From: Tanypteryx hageni
Lineage: Eukaryota; Arthropoda; Insecta; Odonata; Petaluridae
NCBI GenBank assembly: GCA_028673005.1
Contig: CM054116.1
Location: 135,957,681 to 136,021,680 of the forward strand
Reading direction: 5' to 3'
Length of the DNA stretch: 64,000 bases
Shown here piece by piece: positions 1 to 10,028 of this stretch (the first letter of the stretch is position 1; each line of letters opens with the position of its first letter). Below the pieces are notes generated by a model, which was not told the origin of the DNA, did not search any database, and worked only from the letters and a program-made list of their open reading frames with translations. A program made the position numbers and the translations under genes.

Positions 1-857
1 CCACATCTCAAAACTTTCTGAATATTTTTTCTCCTTATCGTCCACGTCTCTGCACCATAAAGAGCTATGCTCCATATGTAGCATTTTGCTAATTTCTTCC
101 TTGTTTCTAAATTTATTTTTTTGCTTGTGAGAAGCTCCTTCTTCTCGTTAAATGCTGCTTTTGCCATTGCAATCCTACTTCTGATGTCCTGTGTACTACT
201 TCCATCCTGCGCTAAAATACTGCCAAGATATTTGAAACTACATACTTGTTCCAATTTTTGGCCATTTACCATTATATTTAATTCTTTATGTTCCTTTGAA
301 ACCACGATGACTTTCGTTTTTTCAGCATTGATCTTCATTCCATATTGTTGGCCAACCTCCACTAGTCTGTCTGTCATCCTCTGAAGCTCTTTCTCGTCTT
401 CTGCTATTAATCCCTGATCATCTGCATATTTAATGGTGGTAATACTTTCACCTCCTATCTTAAATCCTTTCTCTTCCATCAACGCTTCTTCTGTTATTGT
501 TTCTGCATAAATAATAAATATCGCTGGTGAAATAGGACATCCCTGCCTCACTCCCCTCCCTATTGAAGTACTTTCTGTTTCTTCTCCTTCAACCCTGACT
601 CTAATCTTTTGATCAAAGTAAAGGTTTTTAAGCAGTCTTTTATCTTTCTAATCTATTCCAATTTTGTTTAAAATACCCAGCATTTTATCCCATTTCACTC
701 GGTCAAAAGCTTTCTCCCAATCTACAAAACAAAAATACATATCTTTATTGACTACTAGCGCTCTTTCTATCATCATCCTCATACATCCTACAGCATATCT
801 AGTCCCTCTTCCTCTTCTGAAACCAAACTGATTATCTTGCAGCTCCTTTTCTATTTT
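1..857 (-). pseudogene. C-terminal reverse transcriptase of RTE copy A, disrupted
   Basis: Continuation of the LINE ORF below the stop at 858. Conceptual reading gives the NQFGFRRGRGTR segment, a CFVDWEKAFDRV block, GVRQGCPISP, and the catalytic YADD box (about 412-427 on the plus axis), then the thumb with FKYLGS. An additional in-frame stop lies near 650 between the palm blocks. These are canonical LINE RT palm motifs in the correct order. The reading ends in the C-terminal region at the window edge. With at least two stops this part cannot give a full protein. Confidence 0.8.
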
Positions 858-2654
858 TCATTCAATTCTTTTGGTTATTATTCTAGTTAGAACTTTAGCT
901 GTATGAGAAATTAAACTAATTGTTCTGTAATCCATACAACATTTTGCATTGTTCTTTTTCTCCAGTGGTACCATAACAACATCTAAAAAATCTTCAGGCC
1001 ATATGCCAGTATCATATACTTGGTTAAAAAAATTTGTTAGTTGCTTAACTGCTTTCGACCCCAAAACCTTAAGAACGTCCACGGGTATATCATCACTCCC
1101 AACAGCCTTCCTTCTTTTCATGTCATCAATTGCTCTTTTAACTTCAGACTCGAGAATACTTGGTCCTAGCTGATCTTCTTCCACATCCTCTTCTTCATTT
1201 AATTCAATATTTCTTGGCTTTCCTTCTTTGTCATACAGCACTTCAATGTATTCTTTCCAAACATTCTTTACATTGTCTGTCTCCGAGACTACTTTACCAC
1301 TTTTGTTCATGATTCCTTTACGTCCTATCTTTCTTGCTTTTTTCTTGAATAGTTCCCTTGCTTTGCTATACATGAGGTCTGTTCTACAAATTCTTTCACA
1401 TTCGACAATCTCCTCGCATTTCTCATTTATCCACTGTTCTCTGGCTTTATCTGTTTCCCTTCTTAAAGCATTATTTAACTCCTTGTATTTTCTTTGGCCT
1501 TCTTCAGTGTTTTTGTTCTTCCACTTTCTCCGCTCTTCCATTTTTTGCAGCATGGCTGCTGTGATCCAGGGTTTTTTGATTCTTTCACCCGTTACCTTTC
1601 CTACCTTCTTTTCCATTACATCTTTAATGTTGCTATGGATGTATCTCCACTCCTCATCTACATTCTTCCTATTTTCTTCAGCTCTCTCCCCCAACCTTTC
1701 CTCCAGCTCTATCATGATAGCCTCCTTGTTTTTAAGGAGTTCCTCTAAGTTCCATTTCTTGTTAACTCTTATGCTTCTCTTAATGCTCTTCTGTCTACAT
1801 TGTGTATTTGCCACCAAAAGGTTGTGGTCGGAATCGATATCTGCCCCTGGTAATGTTTTCACATTTTTAATGCTATTTCTAAATCTTTCATTGACTAGGA
1901 TGTAATCTATCTGGTATCGTCTCTGGTCTCCTGGGCTTCTCCATGTGTAAAGTCTCCGCTGGTGATGCTTAAACCATGTATTAGTTACAATCAATCTATT
2001 TCTATGGCAGAATTCCACAAGTTTATCCCCTCTTTCATTTCTCTTCCCTAGTCCATATTTTCCCACTATGTTATCTTTCTCTCCCCCTCCGACTACACTG
2101 TTCCAGTCTCCTATTACTATGGTAGTGATCCTTCCTTTTCCCTGCTCCTCCAATATCTCCATAATCTGTTCATACATTTCATCTACTTCGTCGTCGCCAG
2201 CATTAGTTGTTGGCATATACACTTGAATTATAAGCATATCCACTGGCTCCATCTGAAGTTTTACGGCTATTAATCTATAATTAACTGTCACTACCTTGCT
2301 AATTCTTTCAGCTATCTCTTTTCTCATTATAATCCCCACTCCCCTTTCCTTTTTCTCTCCTCCCGAGTAAATAATCTTAAATTCGTCTGAATTTATCTCG
2401 CCTTCTCCTTCCCACCGAACTTCACTAAGACCTACTATACCTACATTATTCCTTCTCATTTCCCTTTTTAAGTTCTCTAGTTTACCCCCTGAATTCATAG
2501 TCCTAACATTCCATGTGCCTATTCTTAATTTCTCACCACTTGCTTTCCTATTAATGTTACATTTCCTCTGTGCATCCCCTAGGGTAGTCCCCACCCGGAG
2601 ATCCAATTGGGGGACTATTTTACCTCCGGAATATTTTACCCCAGAGAGATCCAT
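858..2654 (-). CDS. Endonuclease/N-terminal reverse transcriptase of RTE-type LINE (C-terminally broken)
   Basis: The 598-residue open frame encodes the DNA-nicking and early RT part of the LINE polyprotein, which would make and extend a target-primed cDNA in the nucleus. Endonuclease signatures are visible in order: TWN at residues 47-49, a catalytic-type Glu in SEVRW at 77-81, GDWN at 182-185, QIDYILV from 248, and SDHN at 275-278. A Lys/Arg/Glu-rich linker (about 290-480) follows. RT begins around residue 500 with the GSDDIP-type fingers motif and runs to MDYRTISL. The frame stops at 858, where homologous copies continue, so the stop interrupts RT. The Met start at 2654 precedes the conserved DLSGVKYSGGKIVPQ segment also seen in copy D, which supports this 5' boundary. 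It is not a host gene. Confidence 0.85.
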   Translation of the reverse strand: MDLSGVKYSGGKIVPQLDLRVGTTLGDAQRKCNINRKASGEKLRIGTWNVRTMNSGGKLENLKREMRRNNVGIVGLSEVRWEGEGEINSDEFKIIYSGGEKKERGVGIIMRKEIAERISKVVTVNYRLIAVKLQMEPVDMLIIQVYMPTTNAGDDEVDEMYEQIMEILEEQGKGRITTIVIGDWNSVVGGGEKDNIVGKYGLGKRNERGDKLVEFCHRNRLIVTNTWFKHHQRRLYTWRSPGDQRRYQIDYILVNERFRNSIKNVKTLPGADIDSDHNLLVANTQCRQKSIKRSIRVNKKWNLEELLKNKEAIMIELEERLGERAEENRKNVDEEWRYIHSNIKDVMEKKVGKVTGERIKKPWITAAMLQKMEERRKWKNKNTEEGQRKYKELNNALRRETDKAREQWINEKCEEIVECERICRTDLMYSKARELFKKKARKIGRKGIMNKSGKVVSETDNVKNVWKEYIEVLYDKEGKPRNIELNEEEDVEEDQLGPSILESEVKRAIDDMKRRKAVGSDDIPVDVLKVLGSKAVKQLTNFFNQVYDTGIWPEDFLDVVMVPLEKKNNAKCCMDYRTISLISHTAKVLTRIITKRIE

Positions 2655-3021
2655 AGAGGTATTTGCAGCTTTTCAGTCTATCATGGGAAATATAATGAGG
2701 TAGTTTCCCCTTGCTTTCCTCATCGCATTTTCACAGAGTGATTACCCATCTGTAGCTGTTCATATCCACATGATCACCACCTACAGAGGTACTGTGCAAG
2801 CTGCTGCCCTTGCACAGGGGGATGTAAAACCCTCAAGACTGCTTCTTAGTCTAACACTTATTGTACGGAAATTAAGATAACCTCCTACAGATGCCTTCTT
2901 CAATGAGAGTTTGCAATTTCTAATTTGAAGCGTGATTTTATTTTTGAAAATATAGTTTCAACCGCATTAAGCGTATAAGAGCATGAGGACATTATTATAA
3001 ATATCTGCTTCTTACATATAT

Positions 3022-4726
3022 AGGATATATCTAGGCTTGGTAGAATTCGACATTTATTTTTTTAAATCGACGTTTATATTCCCGAGAGATTTTCGACGAG
3101 TATCGACGCTTAAAATTACTACTCGGTAGAATTCGACATTTTTTTGAAAACCCACGATTAAAATCGTTTATTTTTCCATTAGATTTTCGAAAAATATTGA
3201 CTCTTAAACTTACTACTTACATATGTGGCCGGAAGTTTTCGCCTTTTCAATTCAATGATTTAAATTTACTTGTTTCGAAATTCTGCATAAAATTTAAGTT
3301 TATTTTACAATACTCTGATTATTTATTTAAATTTTTACAGGAAGTTAAATCTTTATGTAAAAACTAATCAAATTAAATTTTTTAGGTAAAAATTAATATA
3401 ACTAATATATAATGTTCTTCATAAATTTTATTTTATTTATGCGCATTTACACCTCTTCATTTTTAAATGTTAATATTAAAGAAACCACAAATTTATTAAA
3501 ATATTATTTTACCTTTTACTTACAATACAAAGTAAGAAGTGTACTTAAATCGTTAATTTCATATTCTACTAATTAAATCGTGAGTTTTAACCAGGAAAAT
3601 CACCACATTTGAGACGGCCACGAGATTTCGCGTGTTTTTTTGGATTTATGACACAATGTCCAGGAACTGAGTGTAGTACGGGATTATAAATCCGGTACAC
3701 AACGTGTTAATGTGCCATATGCACAGCCTACAACCAAATATATTTATTTAACATAAAATATATAGAGAAAAATTAGATTTAATTATTCAGCGCTCGATCA
3801 ACAGTTTTGCCTCAAATCCAAATTAAAATGTGTTTTTCCAATCGGCAAAATATTTTACAACAGATAACAATTAAATATTAACCCTTAATCCCTCTTAAAA
3901 TTTAAGTAACGATTGCTAATTTATGTGCACCTTTTTTAAACCATTATATATAAATTGAAACCTATCACAAAGGATGAAGAAGCCAAAAGCAAGAGAGCAG
4001 AACTATCCTTCCTGAATAACTTATAGAGAAAGACTGCCAAATGAGTGGGTTCCTTGCATACGGAGAAGGGGTGAAAGTGCATACGACAACGTCCATCTAT
4101 CGGAAAATCCCTAGCAAGGAATCGAAAAACATTTGTTCCAGGAATACAATCCACGGGGTAGATTCGTGGAAGGGGTAGATGCGTGGAAGGGATAAAAAAA
4201 CGTTTAGCGAGTTGTCTTCAAACGACCACCGCAGATTCTTTCCATCGAACCTCGTTTAGCAGGGTTCTAGCAATTCTCAACAGGTCTTATCTGTATAAAT
4301 ACGCTCGTGTAATATCCCACCGTTAGGTCGGCAAGGATAACCTCAAAAACCTCAAAAGGTCTAGGAAACACGTGTTTTAAAAACTATCCCAGGACCATGC
4401 TGTTACCTGATTGTCCGGAGTAGAAGAGTAAGCTTTTCAAAAAGACGCATATTTGAGTGTAGGGAAATATCCTTCTTTCAATCCCACTGTTAATGCAAGC
4501 CCAGAAAAGAAACGAAATAGTAGGTAGGAAATAATATTACAAAAAAGTAAACAGAAAAGACTTAAATATTATAATTCAGAATAAAATAGGCTTATATATA
4601 TATTTTCCATCTTGTTGAAAATCGACATTTATCAACGATTATTCATTTTCGTCGATTTTGAAATTTTAAATAAATCGACGTTTTTTTATTTAAATCGAAT
4701 CCTACAAAGCCTAGATATATCTACTA
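3022..4726. mobile_element. Unclassified element with terminal inverted repeats (TIR element 1)
   Basis: The left end reads GATATATCTAGGCTTGGTAG and the right end is its near-perfect reverse complement (TACAAAGCCTAGATATATC). Inside both ends are repeated TCGACGTTTAT-like words forming long subterminal arms (left to about 3220, right from about 4610). The middle (3735-4540) has a clear reverse-orientation relative at 26985-27720. No transposase is recognisable. The two open frames inside are short and unlike any family I know. The structure suggests a non-autonomous DNA element of about 1.7 kb. Superfamily cannot be assigned because a target duplication is not obvious. Confidence 0.55.
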
Positions 4727-4979
4727 GTAGGCGGTCAGCCAGCTGTTGGACTCGCTAGTGCAAGTGATTATCTTGAAGCATTCGGTCAGAGAAAACGACA
4801 CGCTTGCTATTCGACTGCATTCCCTTCCGACTACTAGCAAATTAAAGGTAAGTTCTTTAGTTCTTTGGTGCCCCAAATTACAATTTAAAAATACAGTCCG
4901 TTCCATTTATCGACCATATGTTGGTCCTTCGGGCCGAATTGCAAATTGTGTGGAAGGGCAGTGTTATCTGTAAACTTTA
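4727..4979 (+). other. BEL/Pao 5' LTR end and leader (partial)
   Basis: This precedes the gag frame. A TGGTGCCCC string at 4866-4874 is a plausible primer-binding site just after an LTR end, and a related leader segment recurs at 11690-11790 at the far side of the element. The LTR start is not visible because the TIR element 1 boundary abuts it near 4726. LTR limits are therefore inferred, not seen. Confidence 0.4.
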
Positions 4980-5492
4980 GTGTATATCGTAATGGGAGGC
5001 GACGAAAAGAAAGTAGACAGGCCTTCGCGTATGGATAAAAAACTTATTTCACGGAGAGATGCAAATGATCGCGCAATAGAAAAACTTCACGTAATATCTT
5101 TGAATGTTATGAGCGATCCTCAAACATTACGTATCTTTAGTAGACGATTAGAATCTCTTGAAGAGGACCATGGTTCCTTTAAATCGCTTTGCGATGAAAC
5201 ACTTGAAGTAAAAATTGATCACGATCAGGAAATTGATGAAAGCGACGATTAACTATTTGACCATATAGAAAAAGCGGATTACGTGTTAAACAAAGACGTA
5301 GAAAATTGTTCATCCAAAGTTGCTGGCTTGCCTAAAATTAACATTCCTGTATTTGATGGGCAACGTTCTAACTTTAAAGAGCTTTACGATGTTTCCCATA
5401 GTCTTATTCATATTAATTCTAATATGACGAATATCGAAAAGTTTCATTACTTGGTGGGTAGCTTTAAGGGTCATGCTCTCAATTTAGTTTCA
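4980..5492 (+). pseudogene. BEL/Pao gag, N-terminal part (interrupted)
   Basis: This is the N-terminal half of a Pao-type Gag protein. The recognisable block is LPKINIPVFDGQ followed by the FKELYDVSHSLIH and IEKFHYLVGSFKG segments, the DUF1759-type signature of BEL/Pao Gag. Gag would form the cytoplasmic particle packaging the element RNA. There is one in-frame stop at 5250-5252 between an acidic N-terminal segment and the conserved block. Coding continuity ends at 5492, where a CR1-like LINE is inserted. The same reading phase resumes at 10029, so the two parts are one gene split by insertion. Related open sequence running past 5500 is LINE 3' end, not gag. Confidence 0.8.
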
Positions 5493-5639
5493 TCTACATC
5501 TACAAGTTACCCTGCAATACACCTAGTTGGTGGGTGGCACGGGGTGCAATCCACCAAATCCTACCTAAAGATTGTCTAACGCAATTCGAAATTTCCTATT
5601 GTGATCTTGTATTGTCCTCGGAAAGAACGAACCTAGGTA

Positions 5640-8581
5640 ACGCTCCGTCCTACAATCGATCTCACGCTTTTTTTTACGCGTCTCGATCATTTCTACTTAT
5701 ATACATTGGTGCTGCAATTATTCCCACAACCTCCTCTTTTAAACATTCCGATCTATATTACTCCAGAAGTCTCAACCTTGAGTTCTATCTACGGTCCTCC
5801 AGTTAAAATCGCTCAGTAAAGAGGTGACGCATTCCTTCTGCTCGTACTTTTGTTTTACAAATCTGGCTGCTCTGCGCTGTACTCTTTCTAGTTGAATTAT
5901 GTGTCCCTTCTCGTACGGATCCCATATGCTCGCTGCGTATTCTAATTGCGGTCTTACCAGTGATAAGTAGCATGTTTCACGTACTTACTCTGTAGTGTTC
6001 CGTACTATTCTACCTATGAATGCCAGATTCTTGTTGGCTGCGCCCACGAAAGATCTCGACAAATGGTTACTCCTAAATATTTTACATACTCACCTTGTCG
6101 AATGCTCATTTTATCTATTTTATACTCGAATACAAAGTCTTTGTTCTTACTTTTCCAAAACGTGACTGCGGCACATTTAGTATAATTAATTTCAATTTGC
6201 CATTCTTTGCACCACGATGAAATGGCTCTTGAGTCCACACGCAGTGACTGATGATCCTCCTGGTTTTTTATTTCTTTATATAGAACAGTATCATCGGCGA
6301 AAAGCCTAATTTTACTACGAACAACCGAGCAGATATAATTTACATAGATTAAGAAGAGCAGAGGGCCCAATACATTTCCCTGAGGAACATCCGAAGCAAC
6401 TTTAACGGGGAACGAGAATTTCCCATCGATGACAACTATCTGTTCTCTGTTCGAAAGGAAGTCTCTCACCCAACTGACAACTATCGGATTGATACCACCT
6501 TGTCCTAACTTCGCAATTAATTTCCTATGAGATACTTTATCGAACGCCTTCCTGAAATCAATGAATATGGCATCGACCTGAAGATTTTTCTCTCCGCATC
6601 GCAATAAATCGTCCACGAACAGACCGAGCTGCGTTTCGCATGATCTACCTCTCCGGAATCCGTGTTGGTATACGCTAAGCAATGATTGATTATCTAAATA
6701 GCGTATTACACAGCTAAAGACTATGTGCTCAAGTATCTTGCACGATAATAAAGTTAAGGATATAGTCCTATTATTTTCGGAGCTCTCTTTGTCGCCACCC
6801 TTATGAATGGAAGTAACGTGTGCTACCCTCCAATCTTTAGGAACTACTCCTTCCCTAATGGTTTTCTCGAATACAATGCCATTTACCGAAAATACCAAAA
6901 CTTCCATCGAATCGCCCTGATACATAGGAGTAGGGGTTTCACATTCATCGTCGTTACGAGTAAAAGCTTTCTGAAAGTGTTGATTTAATAGATTTGCCTT
7001 CTCTGTACTATCGTAATCTACGTTTCCCGTTTCCGATTGCAGTGACGCAATAGTGGGGCCCCTACCTTGAACGTCCCTGACGTAAGACCAAAATGCTTAC
7101 GGGTTCTCTTTCAAGTAATCTTGTAAAACCTTCCTTTTGTAATTGTTAAACGCATTACGCATTGCTACTCTGGCTATGGAGCGCACCTCCTTGTATTGCT
7201 GCCTTATAATTGCAATCTGTTCGACCGTAGCTGTTGAGGATGTGTTATTTACGCGAGAGTGGAATTTTCTTTGCCGTCGGAGAGCGCTCCTAACTTCCTG
7301 GTTGTACCATCTAGGTTCTGCACTCTCACGCTTCAACTTGCTTGGAATAAATTTATCTGTAAACCCTCGCATCACATCTCTAAATATGCACAAGGTTCTT
7401 CCGCGTCTACAATATCTGTTACCTTGCAGAAATTAGTATATTTATTTCGCAAAAAAAGACCTAAATCTTGTAAAATCGGCTTTGGCGAATACTTAAAGCA
7501 TTCTTTTAGCCTAAACCTGTTTCTCAATATTTAACTGAAATTCCACGTACACTGCCTTGTGATCGCTTATTCCCTCATCTTCAAATACCCTATTCATACG
7601 CTCAGGAAGATTAGTAGCAAATAAATCTAATATATTATTAAATCTCGTGGGAAATCTCACTAACTGATACAATGAGTGCTTACCGAAAGTTTCTAGTAAA
7701 GCCTCGCACGATTCACGCTCTCTACCTCCGGGATAAAAGCAATTATGGCTCCAATCAATTGACGGAAGATTTAAATCGCCCCCGATTATAATGACTTTAT
7801 CTTTATTAGACGAATTTAGCGTCGACACTTGTTTCTCCAGAGAATGAATGGTTTCCACCCTCGCATTTGGGGGACTATAAAAAGCGCATATATATACAAT
7901 TTTTGAGTCGGTTCCATTCACACTACACCAAACACTGTCGACTTCGTCGTCGTTAATCTGTATAGGGTAATTTTCCGACCGGATACATCGATCTTTTCTG
8001 AAGACGCTATAGTCACGAGGAAAGATCTCCTGACTGGCTATGTCTGCCGTAAGGTAACTTTCTCTGACTATAACTGCATCAGCACGCAGACTGCGAATAA
8101 GATGTTGAATTTCGGCCTCCTTCCTGCGAATGCTGCGACAATTAACCGCAATGATTTTTAGTCTTTCGCTATGATTACGTAATGATTCCTCGCGCTCTAC
8201 TGAGTTATTATAATTGTTATTATTATTAATATTACAATTATTGTCATTTTTTTCTGCCTCCTTATCCTTTCTATTAGGTTGACTCTTTCTACGCTTGGAA
8301 TGTATTCTACTATTACTTAACGTGGCCTTCATAGTGCTATTAATGTCGCACGTATTATCTACGGAACTGATGCATGGAAAATCGTTTATCCCCAAATCTT
8401 CAATAATTCTGTTACCGCACGGATTTCTTACATTTTCCTTTATTGTGCTCTCAATTAATCCCGTACTTGTAAGCTGTCTACACCCTACCCTACCGTCTGA
8501 TCTACTATTGACGCGCAACTCAACGCTTGCTGAAAAATTACAATTGCATAAATCTAACCATAAAAGCCCTAGAATGCTCAA
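5640..8581 (-). pseudogene. CR1-like ORF2: endonuclease-reverse transcriptase, broken
   Basis: The segment 8581-7511 (356 residues from an ATG) holds a Ser/Asn-rich leader then the endonuclease: NCRSIRRK, a Glu-bearing RESYL block, GGDLNLPSIDW and ISDHKAVY. Compared with copy 2 it lacks a short Gly-rich stretch after the FRKDR block. The segment 7393-7097 is the EN-RT linker (WYNQEVRSALRRQRK). The segment 6925-6014 is RT: DWRVAHVTSIHKGGDKE, HGFRRGRSCETQL, FIDFRKAFDKVSH, DVPQGNVLGPLLF and the catalytic FADD box near 6300. The region with the GPEEIP-type motif seen in copy 2 is deleted here. The RT C-terminus (YLSLVRPQLEYA, LERVQRRAARFV) is readable in another frame near 5990-5815. It would encode target-primed reverse transcription but is interrupted by several frameshifts. 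Confidence 0.85.
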
Positions 8582-8584
8582 ACA

Positions 8585-9593
8585 CCCTACGCGCTACAGC
8601 CTCCGCAGTCTCGGTAGTGTAGTGCACACCAGAACCTTTTAGGGATGCCCTTCATGAGTCCAGGACCAGCCTCAGGTCAACGAATCCCACTCCATTGCCC
8701 CTACAGAAGTCCCACAGCCTACGGTTCCACCCGACCACTCAGCTCCAAACCACAGAACAGCAGTCCGTCCGAGGAACAATGCTACAGATGGAAAGCCGCA
8801 CATCAGCACCAGACTTTTCTCGGACACGAGCAATCTCAGCGGCCAAGTCCTTAGAAGAACTTAAAACATCTTCGGAGCCGCGCTTCAAAGCGTCATTGGT
8901 ACCAACATGGGCCACCACCCGCAGCGAGGAGCAACCCGTGCCCGATACCGACGCCCTGAACTCCTTCGTCACCTGGGGCACCGAACCTCTTGGAATACAC
9001 CTGGAGAACACCCGCTCATGAACACCCTCCCGGCGGGCCCGTGACAGTAAAGGCGCTACCACACGCCGGACGTTGGAGCTCCCTATCACTAACAGCCCCC
9101 TCTTTCTCCCCGAGCTCTCCTTGGGCCCGACCTTCACTGAGAAGACGGGAGCGGGCACGGGCGTAATGGCAGTGGAGTTGTCCTCCGACAACACCGCAAA
9201 CCGATTACTAACAGGAAGAAGGTCAACCGAACGTTCCCAACTACCTGTCTCCGCAATACCACCCCACGATACCCCCCCCCCCCCCCCGAGAGGACACCAC
9301 ACACCACTCATCGGGCTTCCGGACCGAAGGACCCTCGACCCGCGAAGAGGAGCCAGAAGCCTCCCCGATCGCTCTGCCGGCTTCCGCACCCAGGAGAACC
9401 CGAGCCGCCATTTTGGCGCGGTTTGCTCTCAGGGAGGAACCCGCACCCGTCCCACGCGCCAAGGCTGCCTCCGACCTTCCACCCTCTGAAGGAGGTCCAC
9501 AACCACCCTCTCCAGCTCCGTGATCCGAGACCTCATGACCTCGCCACCAGCGTCGCGCAAAAAGGAGGAAACAGGAGCCCTCGGAGCAGCCAT
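8585..9593 (-). pseudogene. CR1-like ORF1 with SGNH-hydrolase (esterase-like) domain, frameshifted
   Basis: GC-rich frame upstream of ORF2. A start at 9593 gives a Leu/Val/Glu-rich segment that looks like a short coiled coil, then a stop, then a low-complexity Gly/Arg/Ser part containing a run of about 15 C (9274-9290). The segment 9389-8739 carries the SGNH blocks: LLVIGSSNVRR (block I, Ser), VVAHVGTNDALKR (GxND block), and, after a frameshift near 8740, LNRRLWDFCRGNGVGFVDLR and GVHYT with the expected C-terminal His. Esterase-type ORF1 proteins are known in CR1 elements, where they bind RNA and possibly membranes. Copy 2 preserves the last part of the same domain at 26830-26960. Confidence 0.75.
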
Positions 9594-10028
9594 CCTATCC
9601 TCTTAACTAATCTGTACTATCTATATGAATGTACTAAACTAACGTAACTTCGCGGTTGGCTGTCTTCAAGGTTAAATTAGGGTCGAACGCAGGTAAAAAG
9701 TGAAAGATGGTTTCACTACACCAACAACGTTAGTAAACAAGCAAGAAAGTTTAGCACAAGAGCAATGTGGATTTAGAAGCTAAGGAAATGCTAAGGTAAA
9801 GAGAATAATTAAGAACGAATAAAGCAATACGCTACTATAAATAAAATTACAAAGATTACGGATTTAGTGGCTGAAAGAAGCAGTTAACTACTATGATACG
9901 GCATGGGAAGAATGAGTAAGCTTCTCGCTCAATGATGAGTAAAACTACTATTACAACAATACAATTAACGTAAGAAGATGAAACAAAAATAAATAAATAG
10001 GAATATATAAAGAGAAATACTAGTTTCA

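Larger units (their letters stand above)
1..2840 (-). mobile_element. RTE-type non-LTR retrotransposon, copy A (3' end outside window)
   Basis: A single-ORF LINE read on the minus strand, with an apurinic-like endonuclease followed by reverse transcriptase. Proteins of this type are widely annotated as 'craniofacial development protein 2-like' in arthropods. The 5' end lies near 2.7-2.84 kb and the 3' end is cut by the window start. Copies B, C and D in this window belong to the same family or a close relative, judged from shared endonuclease and RT motifs and from the shared 5' segment (2580-2710 here, 58160-58300 in copy D). The reading frame is open through endonuclease and early RT but is broken later, so this is a recent but inactive copy. 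Clade assignment to RTE is inferred from the protein type and the short-repeat 3' tails of copies B and C. Confidence 0.85.
5493..10020 (-). mobile_element. Full-length CR1-like non-LTR retrotransposon, copy 1, nested in BEL/Pao
   Basis: A 4.5 kb minus-strand LINE with a GC-rich ORF1 (SGNH-hydrolase type), ORF2 (endonuclease plus RT) and a short 3' UTR ending in TGTAGATGTAGA. It is flanked by an identical 8-bp word TAGTTTCA at 5485-5492 and 10021-10028, interpreted as the target-site duplication. Both boundaries coincide with the point where BEL/Pao gag coding is lost and regained in phase. Length and organisation fit complete CR1 elements. Both ORFs carry stops, frameshifts and small deletions, so this copy is inactive. 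The stretch 9600-10020 is its 5' UTR and has no gene. Confidence 0.85.

Noticed and set aside
1228..1905. 225-codon plus-strand frame
   Set aside because: It is the antisense shadow of the RTE copy A endonuclease-linker region.
5534..5806. 90-codon plus frame after gag
   Set aside because: It lies in the CR1 3' UTR and is antisense; not part of BEL/Pao.
9073..9489. 138-codon plus frame, Arg/Pro-rich
   Set aside because: Antisense to CR1 ORF1, whose SGNH motifs on the minus strand explain the open GC-rich sequence.
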